Assembly (NCBI RefSeq): GCF_008831285.2
Contig: NC_045146.1
Coordinates: 19,481,289 to 19,545,288, forward strand
Source of the DNA: Nymphaea colorata
Lineage: Eukaryota > Streptophyta > Magnoliopsida > Nymphaeales > Nymphaeaceae
DNA length: 64,000 bases
Direction of reading: 5' to 3'
The notes beneath the pieces were generated by a model. That model was not told the DNA's origin and made no database searches. It saw only the letters and a list, made by a program, of their open reading frames with translations. The position numbers were made by a program, and so were the translations under genes. Every line of letters begins with the position of its first letter. Position 1 is the first letter of the stretch. Positions 37,023-49,805 of this stretch are shown one piece after another.

Positions 37023-37274
37023 GGTTGCGTTTGATTACCATGGACCTGAGAACTGGTGTTTGTAGATCACCACAGAACCCAGGTCCTCCATTTTGAGGTC
37101 TGACCTCCCTCCTTTTCGGTTGGACCTTAAATCTGTACTTTTTACAACGTAGTGTGGATTTGAGATCCATGCTGGAGGTTCAAGCTGAAACCTACAGTTC
37201 GTTAAAACGGTGGATTTCAGCTGTTCCTGATCTCGATCTCCTCCGACTTAGATCTGTGGGAAATCAAATGCAAC
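37023..37274. mobile_element. MITE, CCTTAAATC family, best copy
   Basis: The ends GGTTGCGTTTGATTACC (left) and GTTGCATTTGATTTCC (inward from the right) are inverted repeats. The flanks are TAA and TTA. It contains GGACCTTAAATCTGTA and GAGGTCTGACCTCC. The 252-bp size, GTTTG-type ends and TWA-like target suggest a Harbinger/Tourist-like origin. Non-coding. Confidence 0.65.
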
Positions 37275-38435
37275 TTAATGAACAAAACATGATAAAGGCA
37301 GGATGTCAATCAATCAGGTTCTGCAATTATCCTGACAACCTTTTAAATCAGGACTTTGAATTTGTGTGCGATCTCAGTGGTAAAAGAGTTTGGTTTATTG
37401 CTTTCCTTGTCATTTCCTGTGTTTCTTGCCTCAGCTCTCCTGATCGTTTTCTGTTGTTCACGATTCCCCTTGATATTGCACGGTTCATTATCATGGGATT
37501 CAGCAGCTTAGTGCTTATTAATGGAGTTAAGTACTGAAGCGATAACACCAAAGTAGTTGTCATTTTGATCCTTATCATGTTTCTTGATAAAACTTACCCT
37601 TGTATATAATACTTCATGTCAAAACCGAAGCCATCTGCAGAGGCTTAAGTTTGTCTGCCAGGCTCAATTAGAACTGTGTTTTTTCCAACGCTTTTGTCAA
37701 TATAACTACTATTTGTTTGTGCGAATTTTGAACGAACATGGTAACTCGATTTCCATAAGTAACCATCTCTCTAACATAGTGGAAGTCCATTTGGATACGT
37801 TTCGAGCAACTGTGGACTCGGATTTTGGTCACTCAACTTGTCAGAATAAGGTGTAGGAGTATGCAAAATCTTAACTCCGATGTCTTGAAGAATCTAAAGC
37901 AATTACTAAGTCGACTTTAAATCGTTACGATTTACCTTCTTAATCTCTCACTAGAAAACAGAAGGATGACACTAACTCTTGAAGAATCTAAAGCAACTAA
38001 ATCGATTTTAGTAAATGCCATAGACCAATACTTTGCATCGATCGATAGGATTGACCCCCTTAAATATCTTTCACTAGAAAACAGAAGGATGATCCTACAA
38101 CAGAAGTAAAATAAGAAGAAGAAACAGAATAACCCCATAATTCAACTCTAAGCAATGTCCCTTTTTCCAATCAATTTGAGGTGAGAATTTCTAATAGAAT
38201 GGTTGTGTCTTAAACTTTTTGAAAAAGAGAGAGATGAGAGCTTGTATTAGACGTGTACTCACAAATTCGTGCTTCTATATATACTGTTGCATGTTCAGAT
38301 GCAGAAACACCGACACATGCTTATATCCGATCAGCACAACTAAAACAATCAAATCTGAATTCTTTATATATGTATATAACTTGTCGTTATTGTATATACA
38401 CACACTGCAGTCTCAAGTATGACATGATCTGGATG
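37275..38435. other. Intergenic DNA, nothing recognised
   Basis: It includes a local duplication of CTTGAAGAATCTAAAGCAA (about 37881 and 37977) and of CACTAGAAAACAGAAGGATG (about 37950 and 38071). No gene recognised. Confidence 0.45.
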
Positions 38436-38443
38436 AAATTATA

Positions 38444-38619
38444 CAGTGGCAGAGCCAGAGCAGTCCAACCTCTGGATCTGGGTAGGGCCAAACTAAATTT
38501 AAATCTAAAAATACATAGAGTAATTAAAAAATAATTTTTTTTTCAATGTAAATTTTTTTTTTTCATTTTGCCAGGGTGGGGCCATGGCCTAGGCGGCCCC
38601 CCCCCTCCCTCCGCCCCTG
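38444..38619. mobile_element. hAT-type MITE with perfect 8-bp target duplication
   Basis: It begins CAGTGGCAGAGCCAG and ends CTCCCTCCGCCCCTG, so both ends read CAG(T/G)GGC(A/G)GAG inwards. It is flanked by AAATTATA at 38436-38443 and 38620-38627, a perfect 8-bp duplication. The 176-bp interior is AT-rich, then GC-rich near the right end, and non-coding. The ends are those of a very common plant family (GGCGGAGCC words); the 8-bp target points to hAT. Confidence 0.85.
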
Positions 38620-38627
38620 AAATTATA

Positions 38628-39172
38628 CGAGATCATTAAGTTTGTTGCTTTGTGCACTTGGAAATGGTCCACTTATATGAATAACAACAATTAAATTATG
38701 CAAATGATGTGATATTAATTAGATTCAATTGCATGTTCATTTTAATTGAAGATAGAAAAATTAGATGTAAGTAACTGTAGTTTTTGATTAAAAATTCGGT
38801 TATCCTTTTCTTATTAGTTACATGAAAACAGCACATTAATTTAGTTAAGTATTAAATTACAATAACCATCTGAACATGGAACAGTGTATCAATTCCGAAA
38901 TTAATTTTAAGTATTTCAAAGGGGCTGTACCAACATGCCAATAAATACATATATCTGCAAAACGTGGCTAGGTGCATGTTAACTTTCAGAACGTTATTTA
39001 TAATTTATACGTGTTGGTTAGCATGTACCTTTCACATGCCCCACTTTGTTTAGATTAAACTGTGGTTATATCAATCGGTGCATAGTCAGTGCCATTATTT
39101 CTGACAATATATGTTGGACCACATGATTTAGTGATGTACAGTCCTATTGCATACAAAAGATTCTCTCTCTCT

Positions 39173-39203
<31 letters not shown>

Positions 39204-39384
39204 ATGGTAATTATGGTTTGTTAGAGACACTCAGCGATTTATATATATATGAACGGGCCACAAGTGACTACTCCCCTGTCTTTTGTTTTTTTCATTTTGT
39301 GAAGATGAAAAGACTGATGTGATTGGATTTGATTTTACATCATTCATTATTTTTTCTTTCTCTTCCTATTTACGGCGACAAAAA

Positions 39385-39429
<45 letters not shown>

Positions 39430-40149
39430 AATTGGTAGGTCCTAAACCGTTCAGCTAGCTACAAAAACCAGACTTGTTAAATGCAACTATTCAGGTGTTT
39501 TCTTTTGAGATCTAATCCTATAGATATGATCTCGATGGGAAACATATAAAATTTTTTGTTTGATTGCATTTCTATAATGAATAAAACTAAACGACTCACA
39601 TAACGTCAAATTTTTGGCCATGGAAAATCCTCATTATTCATAAAAGCAATTTAAACTGAAACAAAATTGTTATAGCAAATTAGTTTTTATAAAAATATTA
39701 TGATGTTTTTGTTTCATTCAAAATATATTTTTATGAAAAATTTAAAGGATCTAGTTTTTATCCTGACTTAGCAATCTCAGTGGCGGAGCCACATGGTGGA
39801 TAGTGTGGGTGACTGCCAACACCAGCCACATGGTGGATAGTGTGAGTGACTGCCAACACCAGTCTCACATATATTTGATTGTTTATATATATAAGTGCCC
39901 CTAAAAACATTAAGATTATTGAACTAGCGTTCCTACCGGCCAAAATCTATATCTCTGCTAAGAGCGGCTGGGATATACACACAATCAGTATTAACATTCT
40001 TCTTAGGTTTAGTTACTTAAATGCCAAATCCATCTTCTAACTTTTGAAACTAGAACAGCTTAGCGTGTGTTTCTCTTTCTAGGGAAACAAATTTACTTTG
40101 TCACTTAACCATGGGTACCAGAAAACAGCTACACGTACCAAATATGCAA

Positions 40150-40219
<70 letters not shown>

Positions 40220-40225
40220 AATGGT
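38628..40225. other. Intergenic DNA with TA tracts
   Basis: TA tracts occur at 39181-39203, 39389-39424 and 40153-40215. A 37-bp tandem repeat lies at 39787-39860. No gene recognised. Confidence 0.45.
39787..39860. repeat. 37-bp tandem repeat, two copies
   Basis: The unit AGCCACATGGTGGATAGTGT... is repeated at 39824 with one visible change (GGGTGAC to GAGTGAC). The preceding AGTGGCGGAGCC is the end type of the GGCGGAG MITEs, so this is probably a relic of one. Confidence 0.8.
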
Positions 40226-41883
<1,658 letters not shown>

Positions 41884-43370
41884 ACATACGTCTGTTTCTT
41901 GTTTCATAATGGTAAAATATCTTGAAGTTAGCATATTGGTTAAGCTGGAGAGCCGGTGAAAGTTCTGTCATCAGTTTGATTCAAATGAACATTGCTCAGT
42001 TTTCACATTTGAAGACAAAGTTGGACCTTGAAAAGAGACTTCGAATTATTCGGGGTATCTACCCATATAGACAGCAGCATGCCAAATTGGCATCTCTTGT
42101 AGCAGAAAAAGGCCGCCATGATCGCGAACATGGCCCATGTGACAGCCTTGGCTTTTCATGGCGACTAACATTCTTCCTCTTTTTCTATTGGCTCGGTGGG
42201 GATTCCTCTAACCCAGTGATAAATCTATATGCTCTATGTTCTCGCATATTCGGAGCCTGTTTTTCCCTCATAACAGCCAAACGAGCTAGACAATTAGAAT
42301 CATTATTTGAGAAAACGAATTGCCATTTCCACCTGCACCTTCAAACTCATGACTCAAAACTTGCGTCCCTCTTTTTGAGGTGTTTTCTAGCAAACGCGTA
42401 TGGGATCATCTGCTGGGTCTTCACCTTCGTAATGTCGAACGCAAGCTATAAATCCAGTAAGCAAGTTCGCCGAAAAAAATAAACCTTTGATATTCGCTGC
42501 ATCCTGCTTAGTGGCGTAGCCGCAAATTTCTGGTTAAGCAGCAGCGTAATATTAGATTTCAAAATTTAAGCGGCAGTTATATGTAAAGAAGATGGAAAAT
42601 TAATGAAGTTTATATATAAAAATAAAACAAATTTCATAAGCTGGCACAAGCAACTGTCTGCAGCAGTCACAATGTGAATCCTCAGTTGTTTCACTTTAAC
42701 ACCCATACCATTTCTCTCTCTGTCTCTCTTTATATATATATATGTGTGTGTGTGTTAGAAAGAGAGGAAAAAAAAAGAAGAGAAAAGAAAACTGTATCTG
42801 ACAACTAATTTTTTAATTATAATATTACCTTTTAAAGTTATCAAACTATTCATTAAATGATCGTCAATTGAGCGTAATTAATAAAGAGAAAGACACAAAG
42901 TCTCAAATTTTTAAACTTTTTTTCTTATGTTGAATAACTAGCAAGTTACATTTCTGAGAAATATTTTGAATTGTTGAGGATTTATCGTGAAATAGTGCAG
43001 TGAGGAAACTGCGAAAAGTGCAAAAAATCGAGAGTTTAAGAGAATAAGAATTCTGAATGTCATGCGACGAAATATTATCATGAAATTTTCATTTATTTGC
43101 TTATCAAATTATTCTTGTTTTTACCATTTTTTGCTTGCTTTGCTGTTTTCTTAATCAAGAGATTTATTTGAAAAACATTAATCTCATGCATACTGATGCG
43201 AATGTTAGCAACGATTTGGTGTTCTTTTGAGTTCGTTTGGCAAAGAGAATAGTAGCAAATTGTTTCATAAATTTGCATGCCCCAGCCCTTAGGCCATATT
43301 TATAAAAGACTTCATTGTTGTTCCTATTACTAATATTTGGTCCAACCGTATGCTTAAAAGAAAACCATTT

Positions 43371-43495
43371 GGTTGTGTTTGTTTCGTTGTGGATCTTAGA
43401 TCAGCGGTGATTTGAGATCTTTAAACCACCCCTTCATCCGACCTTAAATCTATGGTTTTTAACATATAGCATGAATTTAAAAATTATGTTACAAA
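43371..43495. mobile_element. MITE copy, CCTTAAATC family (truncated)
   Basis: It starts GGTTGTGTTTGTTTCGTTGT and contains CGACCTTAAATCTATGGTTT, as at 3041-3204. The right terminus is missing. It lies in sequence absent from copy A of the duplication, so it may have arrived after duplication. Confidence 0.5.
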
Positions 43496-44219
43496 AGATG
43501 ATCACCCAAAAAACACATTTTTTTTTTATGTAGCATCGGATAAACCTTAGTCGTATAAACCCAACTATTTGTTCATTTGAAAGGGGGAATTTCTAAAATT
43601 TTCAAAAACCTATTCATTCCATCAATTTTCATGGTAAATGCATGGCTTCTGAGGTACCTAACTTTGTAAAGGAGTTTTAGTTCTCTGTTTCGTTTTGTGG
43701 AATGAAATTCTGTAAGAACTGATCCCATTTTTGCCTGTATAAGGCCAATTTTTGTCAATAAAGGGTGGGGCTGTATCCCCCAAGCAGCAGTTCTCCGATA
43801 GGTGCCTCACTTTGCTTAAGGCTTTTTTATTTTTAATTAATATTTTTAAATATCTGGTCTGCTATATATATAAATACGCCTTCATATATAAAATTTTGCA
43901 AAGGGTATCCCTTTTAAAAAAAATTTCTAGCTCCTCTGCTGATCTCTTTATATGTTATGTTGATCATGCTTCTTGCATGGCTGTTTTATCATAATAATGC
44001 GATACTCTTTTGAAAAGATAGTGTCCTCGTTTTCCATGCCAATATCAAATAGTGCACATTTTAGTTGTACCCACACATCAACCACATCTTCGTAGCTGGT
44101 TTCGGAGTTATGAGCCACAAATCTTGCTTTGGTTTCTAGGAATCAATGAAGCATCTTATCTTCTTGTACCCACGCATTTAGGTGCACATATTTGTGTCTC
44201 CCATGCGTGTGGATGCACT

Positions 44220-44516
44220 TAAACTCGAGCCCGAGCCCGATTAAATTAAAAGACCACACTTAAACTCGAGCCCGAGCTCGATTAAATTAAAAGTATATAT
44301 ATTTTTAATGTAAAATAATATATAAATATAATTAATCATAATAAAATATATATATAATTTAATAAAATAAATATTAAAAAAATTATCGAGCCCAATCGGG
44401 CCAGCCTGATAAATTATTGGGCCAGCGCAATGCCCTTTTTTCCAGGCCCAGGCCTGGGCCCTAGTCGCGCAGGGTACCACCTACCCACCAGCAACCCGGC
44501 CTAGTGCCCAGCTTTA
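44220..44516. mobile_element. hAT-type MITE, GCCCGA family, copy 2, with an empty site in copy A
   Basis: It shares AAACTCGAGCCCGAGCTCGA, ATAATATATAAATATAATTA and the right end TGCCCAGC(T/G)TTA with 13903-14257. It interrupts copy B exactly where copy A (about 41727-41735) reads GGCGCGCT; the insert is flanked by GATGCACT (44212-44219) and GACGCTCT (44517-44524). It lacks the left third of the other copy and has a 40-bp internal duplication (44216-44295), so the left boundary is less certain. Confidence 0.6.
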
Positions 44517-44998
44517 GACGCTCTTGCATGCCCACATACATGTGAAGATGGTCACTTTTTTTACTTTTTCTCAGGGACTCACACTTGACGAATTATGAAA
44601 GAGAAAAGCGTGACTTCATTTTGCCTTCACATTGCCTTTTTTTTTTTTAGTGTTTGTGAAATCAAAACTAGGTTTGAGAGAACCTCATGCTTAAGAAAAA
44701 CCGAGTTCTCAATAGCACAATAGATTAAAACAGATTCATGGATAACAGTTTTGTCACTATTGCCAACAGCTTTAAAAGGAATTGGAAACTCAAGAAATGC
44801 ATGAGCATGGGCTCAAGTCATGTGGTGGGGCAGAGTAACGAGATCACATGCATCCTTCCATAACGAATATTCTAGTTAAATCTTTGATGCATGACAAATA
44901 TGTTGCATTTATTTGTCCATGTGGAACACAAAAGTAGATCCACTGGCGCCACTGAGTTTCTTATACATATATGAATCACTATCTTAGGAAGTGCACAT

Positions 44999-45003
44999 TT
45001 ACC
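44999..45003. other. Target-site duplication TTACC (left) of the copia element
   Basis: The same five bases occur at 50293-50297 directly outside the other LTR. A perfect 5-bp direct repeat marks the insertion target. Confidence 0.95.
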
Positions 45004-45490
45004 TGTGAGAAAGAAGAAGATTTTACGTGGTTCGGTGTAAATTTACCTACGTCCACGAGAGGGGGTCCTTCCACACTTTTGGTGGAGAGGTTTTCCACTA
45101 TTTATAATGCTTTACACGTTAGGCTTCTCCTTGATCTTAGGAGAGATTACATCCTTATCATGATTTCTCTTATGAGCTGTACAAGAATCTTTAATATGAT
45201 TGTCGGTTTTAGATTGACTTGCTTTGTTGGGCTGTTGCATCTCTGGATCGCCATCTTCCTTAACCGACTTACTCTTCCTTGGATGAATCTTCCCCAAATC
45301 ATCATGAATATCCATAGCTATCTTGCCTTTATTATCTCTTGCATTAATATCCAACGCAATCCCATTAATATCCAATGCAATCTGTGGCCTGGCTGATTTG
45401 GCCTTTGTTGTAACCGACGCAATCTGCGATCTTGCCAATTGGTGTTTATCCTCATCCGTTTCTCTTGCCAATTGGTGATTATCCGTTTCA
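45004..45490 (-). repeat. 3' LTR of the copia element (487 bp)
   Basis: In element sense it starts TGAAACGG and ends CTTTCTCACA. It differs from the other LTR at four positions, all between about 45028 and 45165, with no indels. It contains short internal repeats (AATATCCAA(C/T)GCAATC). An open frame continues from pol into it and ends at 45112. Confidence 0.97.
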
Positions 45491-46740
45491 TCCCCCCTCA
45501 AACTGGGCGGGGCTTTAGTGAGGCCCAGTTTGGTGCGAAGTGTATTGAAAGAATGGCTTGACAGTGCCTTGGTAAATATATCAGCAAGTTGTTGGGAGGA
45601 AGGCACAAAATGCGTAGTAAGCTGACCAAGTGCAACCTTTTCACGAAGGAAGTGATAATCTAATTCGACATGTTTCATTCGAGAGTGAAAAACTGGCTTA
45701 ATAGAAACCTGTAGTGCAGACATATTATCACAATATAAGGTAGGTGCAGAGGCCAAGTATATTCCAAGATCTTTCAAAATATATGTAATCCACGTAAGTT
45801 CAGCGGCGGCAGATGCCATAGATCGATACTCAGCTTCAGTCGTCGATCGAGCAACAGTAGGCTGTTTCTTAGCAGTCCAGGAGATGCAATTTGTTCCGAT
45901 GAAAGTGCAATAACCGGTAGTAGAGCGTCGAGTGTCTAGACATCCTGCCCAGTCAGAATCAGAGAAAGCATGAAGCCGAAAATCCTTCTGAGGGGAAAGA
46001 ATATAGCCATCAGAAATGGTGCCATGAATGTAGCGAAGTATACGCTTCACAAGTTGGAAATGACTATTCTTTGGTGTTTGCATATACTGGCTGACATAAT
46101 TAACACTGAACGATATGTCAGGTCGAGTGAACGTCAAGTATTGTAGTCCTCCAACTAGACTCCGAAATAAAGTTGGATCCGGAAAGAGTTTATCATCACT
46201 AGGAGGTTGATAGTGTTGAATCAAAGGAGTGATGACATGTTTGCAGCCGAGCAGTTTTGCACGTTCAAGTAGACTAAAGGCGTATCGCTTTTGATTTAAG
46301 AAGAGTCCAGAATGGGTTTGAACAACTTCTATACCCAAAAAATGATGAAGGTATCCAAGATCTTTCATGGCAAATTCAGTACTAAGCTCATTGACAAACT
46401 GTTGAAGAAGGATGTTGTTGCTCCCTGTTAATATGATGTCATCAACATAGAGGAGGAGAAATATAGTACCTTGGGCTTCTCGATAGACGAACAGAGAGGA
46501 ATCAGAGATGCTTGTATAAAACCCTTTTGTCAATAAGAATGAACCAAAGCGATCATACCAAGCTCGAGGGGCCTGGTGAAGTCCATAAAGTGCTCGATGA
46601 AGGCGACAAACATGTGTTGGTTTGGATGTATCAACGAACCCTGGAGGCTGTTCAATAAAAACTGTTTGATCTAAGTTGCCATGGAGGAATGCATTTTTGA
46701 TGTCTAGCTGCCGGATGTCCCAATTGTTGGTTAATGCAAT
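45112..46740 (-). pseudogene. Copia pol, downstream part: reverse transcriptase (rest), RNase H, read-through into LTR
   Basis: After the frameshift the frame is open from about 46740 to 45112. It holds QLDIKNAFLHG (first palm Asp region), LHQAPRAWY (usually LKQAPRAWY), the catalytic LLYVDDI box, RSLVGGLQYLTFTRPDI, and RNase H landmarks FSDSDWAG, STTEAEYRSM and YCDNMSAL, then HVELDYHFLREK. All catalytic acids are visible. No stop occurs at the polypurine tract (SLRGDE); the frame enters the LTR and adds about 120 residues rich in Asp and Lys. Confidence 0.9.
45491..45504 (-). other. Polypurine tract of the copia element
   Basis: In element sense TTTGAGGGGGGA lies immediately before the TGAAACGG start of the 3' LTR. 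The G-rich purine run at this position is the plus-strand primer site. Confidence 0.85.
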
Positions 46741-49700
46741 GGGAGGACAATGCGAATCGTAGCCGGTTTGATAACAGGAGAGAATGTTTCCATAAAATCA
46801 ATGCCGGGAATTTGAGTGAACCCGCGAGCGACGAGTCTGGCCTTCAAGCGTTCCAAAGTACCATTGCTTTTTAATTTTGTTTTGAAAACCCAGCGTGTAC
46901 TTACCACATTCATGTTTGGCTGCCGAGGAACGAGAGTCCAAGTCTTACAGTGGTGGAGGGCATTTAGTTCTTCTTTCATAGCTGCCACCCAACCATCATG
47001 CATTAAGGCATCTTTCATCGTTATGGGTTCTAATGGAATACTCACAGTGAGAAAATATCGAGGATTGGGCTTGGTAACACCAGCCTTTGCTCGAGTAACC
47101 ATAGCATGAGAATTTGATGAAGTATGAATGGACTCGTCATGTGCTTCCCCTGTTGTATCAGCATTTGGAGATAACTCAGCTGGTGTGAGAATTTGACTGT
47201 CTTGATGTAAGGGCTCATCACACGAAGACGTCAATTCTCCTGCAGTTGGTTGATGCATGGAGGATGCATGAACGTCCGAGATAGCCAAACTAGTTGTTGA
47301 TGCTTCTTGAGTTGGAATCTCTTCATGATGCATACGAGCAGAAGTATCATAAGAGTCAATGTGTTGCGTACCAGGCAAGTTAGTAACATCATGAGGAGGT
47401 TCTGTCCAATCATTGAAGGTGGCAGGATGTAGCTGTTGTTCAACCTTTGAGAATAATATTCCAGGCTTGTGATAAGGGAAATAAGCTTCATCAAATACTA
47501 CATGTCGTGAGATATATACTCGACCAGTAGGAGGATATAAACATCGATATCCTTTATGAATAGAACTATACCCCAAAAAGACACATGGTAATGATCTTGG
47601 CTCAAATTTATGTTTGGCATAATCTCTCAAGTAAGGAAAACAACGACTCCCAAATATACGAAGACAAGAATAATCTGGTTTCTTCCCAAACACACACTCA
47701 AAAAGTGATTTCATATGCAAGGTGGGAGTAGGAAGCCGATTGATCAACCACGCAGCCGTTAGGAAGGCATCGACCCAATATTTCATGGGTACGTGAGAGT
47801 GAAACATCATGGTGAGGCCTAATTCAACGATGGACCGGTGACGCCGTTCAGCCAACCCATTTTGTGGTGGCGTTTTGGGGCATGACTTAATATGTTGAAT
47901 GCCATTATTTCGCAAATAAATTGCTAAGATACGGCTATTAAATTCACCCCCTTCGTCAGTCTGAAAAATTTTTAACTTTGTCTCAAATTGTCGTTCAACT
48001 AATTTATGAAAATCCATAAACACTTGACAAAGTTCAGATTTGTGCCGGAGAGGATATAACCAAACAAATCTTGTAGCCTCGTCAACAAATATAGCATAAA
48101 ATTGAAATTTTTGTGAAGACATGATAGGGGCTGGTCCCCATAAATCACAATGAACACGTTCAAGAAAAATTTGAGAATGATCTTCTACTGGAAGGAATGG
48201 CAACCGACACATCTTGGCGATTTGACAACTAGAACAAATGCCCATTCTTGATTGAGGTCCACTCACCTCAATGTTATTTTTGCTAACAAGAAAATCAACT
48301 ATCTGACGATGAGGATGGCCCAAACGTTGATGCCATGTCTCTTTATTTGCTGATTGAAATCTACTGGAAAAGAAAACTGCATGTTGTTGATCCTTGGGTG
48401 TCTCTTGGAACGCATAAAGATCTCCAGCTCTACTGCCCGATGCTATCAGTCGGTTGTTCCTCTTGTCCTTAACAAAAAACCCATCAGCAGACAATTGAAA
48501 AACATATGGATATTCAGATGTTAACTGGCTGACTGAGACTAAATTCTTCTTAATTTGAGGCACAACTAGCACGTTGTTGAGAATAAGACGTCTTTCCCCA
48601 TTTTGAATATCAGTATTTCCAATATGAGTAACATTCAACTTTTCACCATTTCCTACCATAATTTGATCATTACCATGATACTGAGTAAAGTTTGTAAGGT
48701 TACCTGGATCAGATGTTATATGTGTGGATGCGCCTGTATCGGGAAACCACTTGTTATCTTGACCGTCGGCTACCTTCATTGCTGCCAAGGCGTGTTGAAC
48801 TTCTTGCGCTTGAAAGGCGTGATTGAATCGGTGCCAGCAATTCGCAGCATTGTGATTCAATTTGTGGCAGATTTGGCAACGAACACCTTTGTCCTTACTT
48901 TGGTTCTCTCCTTGCCCTCCATTTCTGTTTTGGTTTGACTGAAACCGTCCACCACCTTGGACTGCTTGTCCTCTACCTTGGGCTGCCTGTATGAACTCTC
49001 GCCCTTTTGAGTTAAAAAACTGATTCTTGTTTGTTCTAAACTTGGAGTTTGAATACTTTTTGCTGTAAAACGCAACCTGCTGGCTGGTTTCTTCATGATA
49101 CATGCTTCGCATAGTTTCATGACTTTGAAGTAAAGCTACTACGTCCATGTAAGATGGCGTTGGGGGTTTCATCATAGTGGTGGTAAAGGACTCGTATTCC
49201 TGTCCCAATCCACTGAGAAGCCAAAAGACTTTGGAATGATCCTCTATAGGCTTGCCTATGGCTGCAAGCTCGTCACAAATTTTCTTGAACCCACAGATGT
49301 AATCAGCAATAGATAAACTTCTTTTCTTATAAGTCTGAAGTTTTTGCATAAGCAAGTGTTCCCTCTCTTGACATTTATGAGAGAAATGTGTCATGAGAGT
49401 GTGCCATACCTCTTTAGACGTCTGAAGGCCAATAATCGTGCCCATGACCTCTTCTGCGAGAGTGCCGGTGATCCATCCACGCAATAGTCGATCTGATTTT
49501 CGCCATGCTTGATAGATTGGATTCACTCGTTCCTCCACCGTACCATCTTCCTTGGTACGCTTGATTGTGGGTTCAGGTGCAGCCGTCTCTCCTTCAATAA
49601 ACTCAGTCATATCTTGGCTTTCAATAAGTCCAAGCAGCTGAGTTTTCCATATCAAAAAATTGGTTTGGTTCAACTTAATGGTCACAAAATTTGTGACCTT

Positions 49701-49745
49701 TAAGTTGTAAGGGTATGGGTAAGAAGGGGTCACAATAGAAGCCAT
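46731..49745 (-). pseudogene. Copia gag-pol, upstream part: gag, protease, integrase, start of reverse transcriptase
   Basis: 1004 codons from ATG at 49745, 60 bp inside the 5' LTR, to an early TAA at 46731. Gag has the NFLIWKTQL-type UBN2 start and a CX2CX4HX4C zinc knuckle (CQICHKLNHNAANC, about 287-300). Protease has DTGAS (about 335). Integrase has the HHCC region (HQRLGHP...CSSCQIAK, about 480), catalytic Asp in VHCDLWG (about 533) and QTDEGGEF (about 597; usually QTDNGGEF) and Glu in NGLAERRHR (about 633). Reverse transcriptase starts near 910 and is cut after TIRIVL, where the frame has lost one base within CTCCC; from there the next frame carries the remaining pol. Gag, protease and integrase look intact. 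Confidence 0.92.
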
Positions 49746-49793
49746 TGAGAAAATACAAAAAGCTTGAAGAGACTCACGGCCCAAGACCCTATT

Positions 49794-49805
49794 GCTCTGA
49801 TACCA
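49794..49805 (-). other. Primer-binding site (tRNA-iMet type)
   Basis: In element sense the 12 bases TGGTATCAGAGC directly follow the CTTTCTCACA end of the 5' LTR. They are complementary to the 3' end of plant initiator-methionine tRNA, the usual primer of copia elements. Confidence 0.93.

Larger units (their letters stand above)
41905..44670. repeat. Segmental duplication, copy B (with insertions)
   Basis: Matches copy A in order but is longer. It has about 57 bp extra near 42350-42405, roughly 750 bp of extra sequence between 42760 and 43500 (including a MITE at 43371-43495), and the MITE at 44220-44516. The 186-codon frame at 41922-42482 has no recognisable domain, and copy A does not preserve it. 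Confidence 0.8.

Noticed and set aside
39787-39860. Direct repeats as a CRISPR-like array
   Set aside because: Two adjacent copies without spacers, in a plant genome; a simple tandem duplication.
41922-42482. 186-codon frame in copy B of the segmental duplication
   Set aside because: Not preserved in copy A (indels break it), and no domain is recognisable.
46816-47109. Plus-strand frames inside the copia element (also 48603-48938)
   Set aside because: Shadows antisense to the gag-pol frame, which carries all the family motifs.
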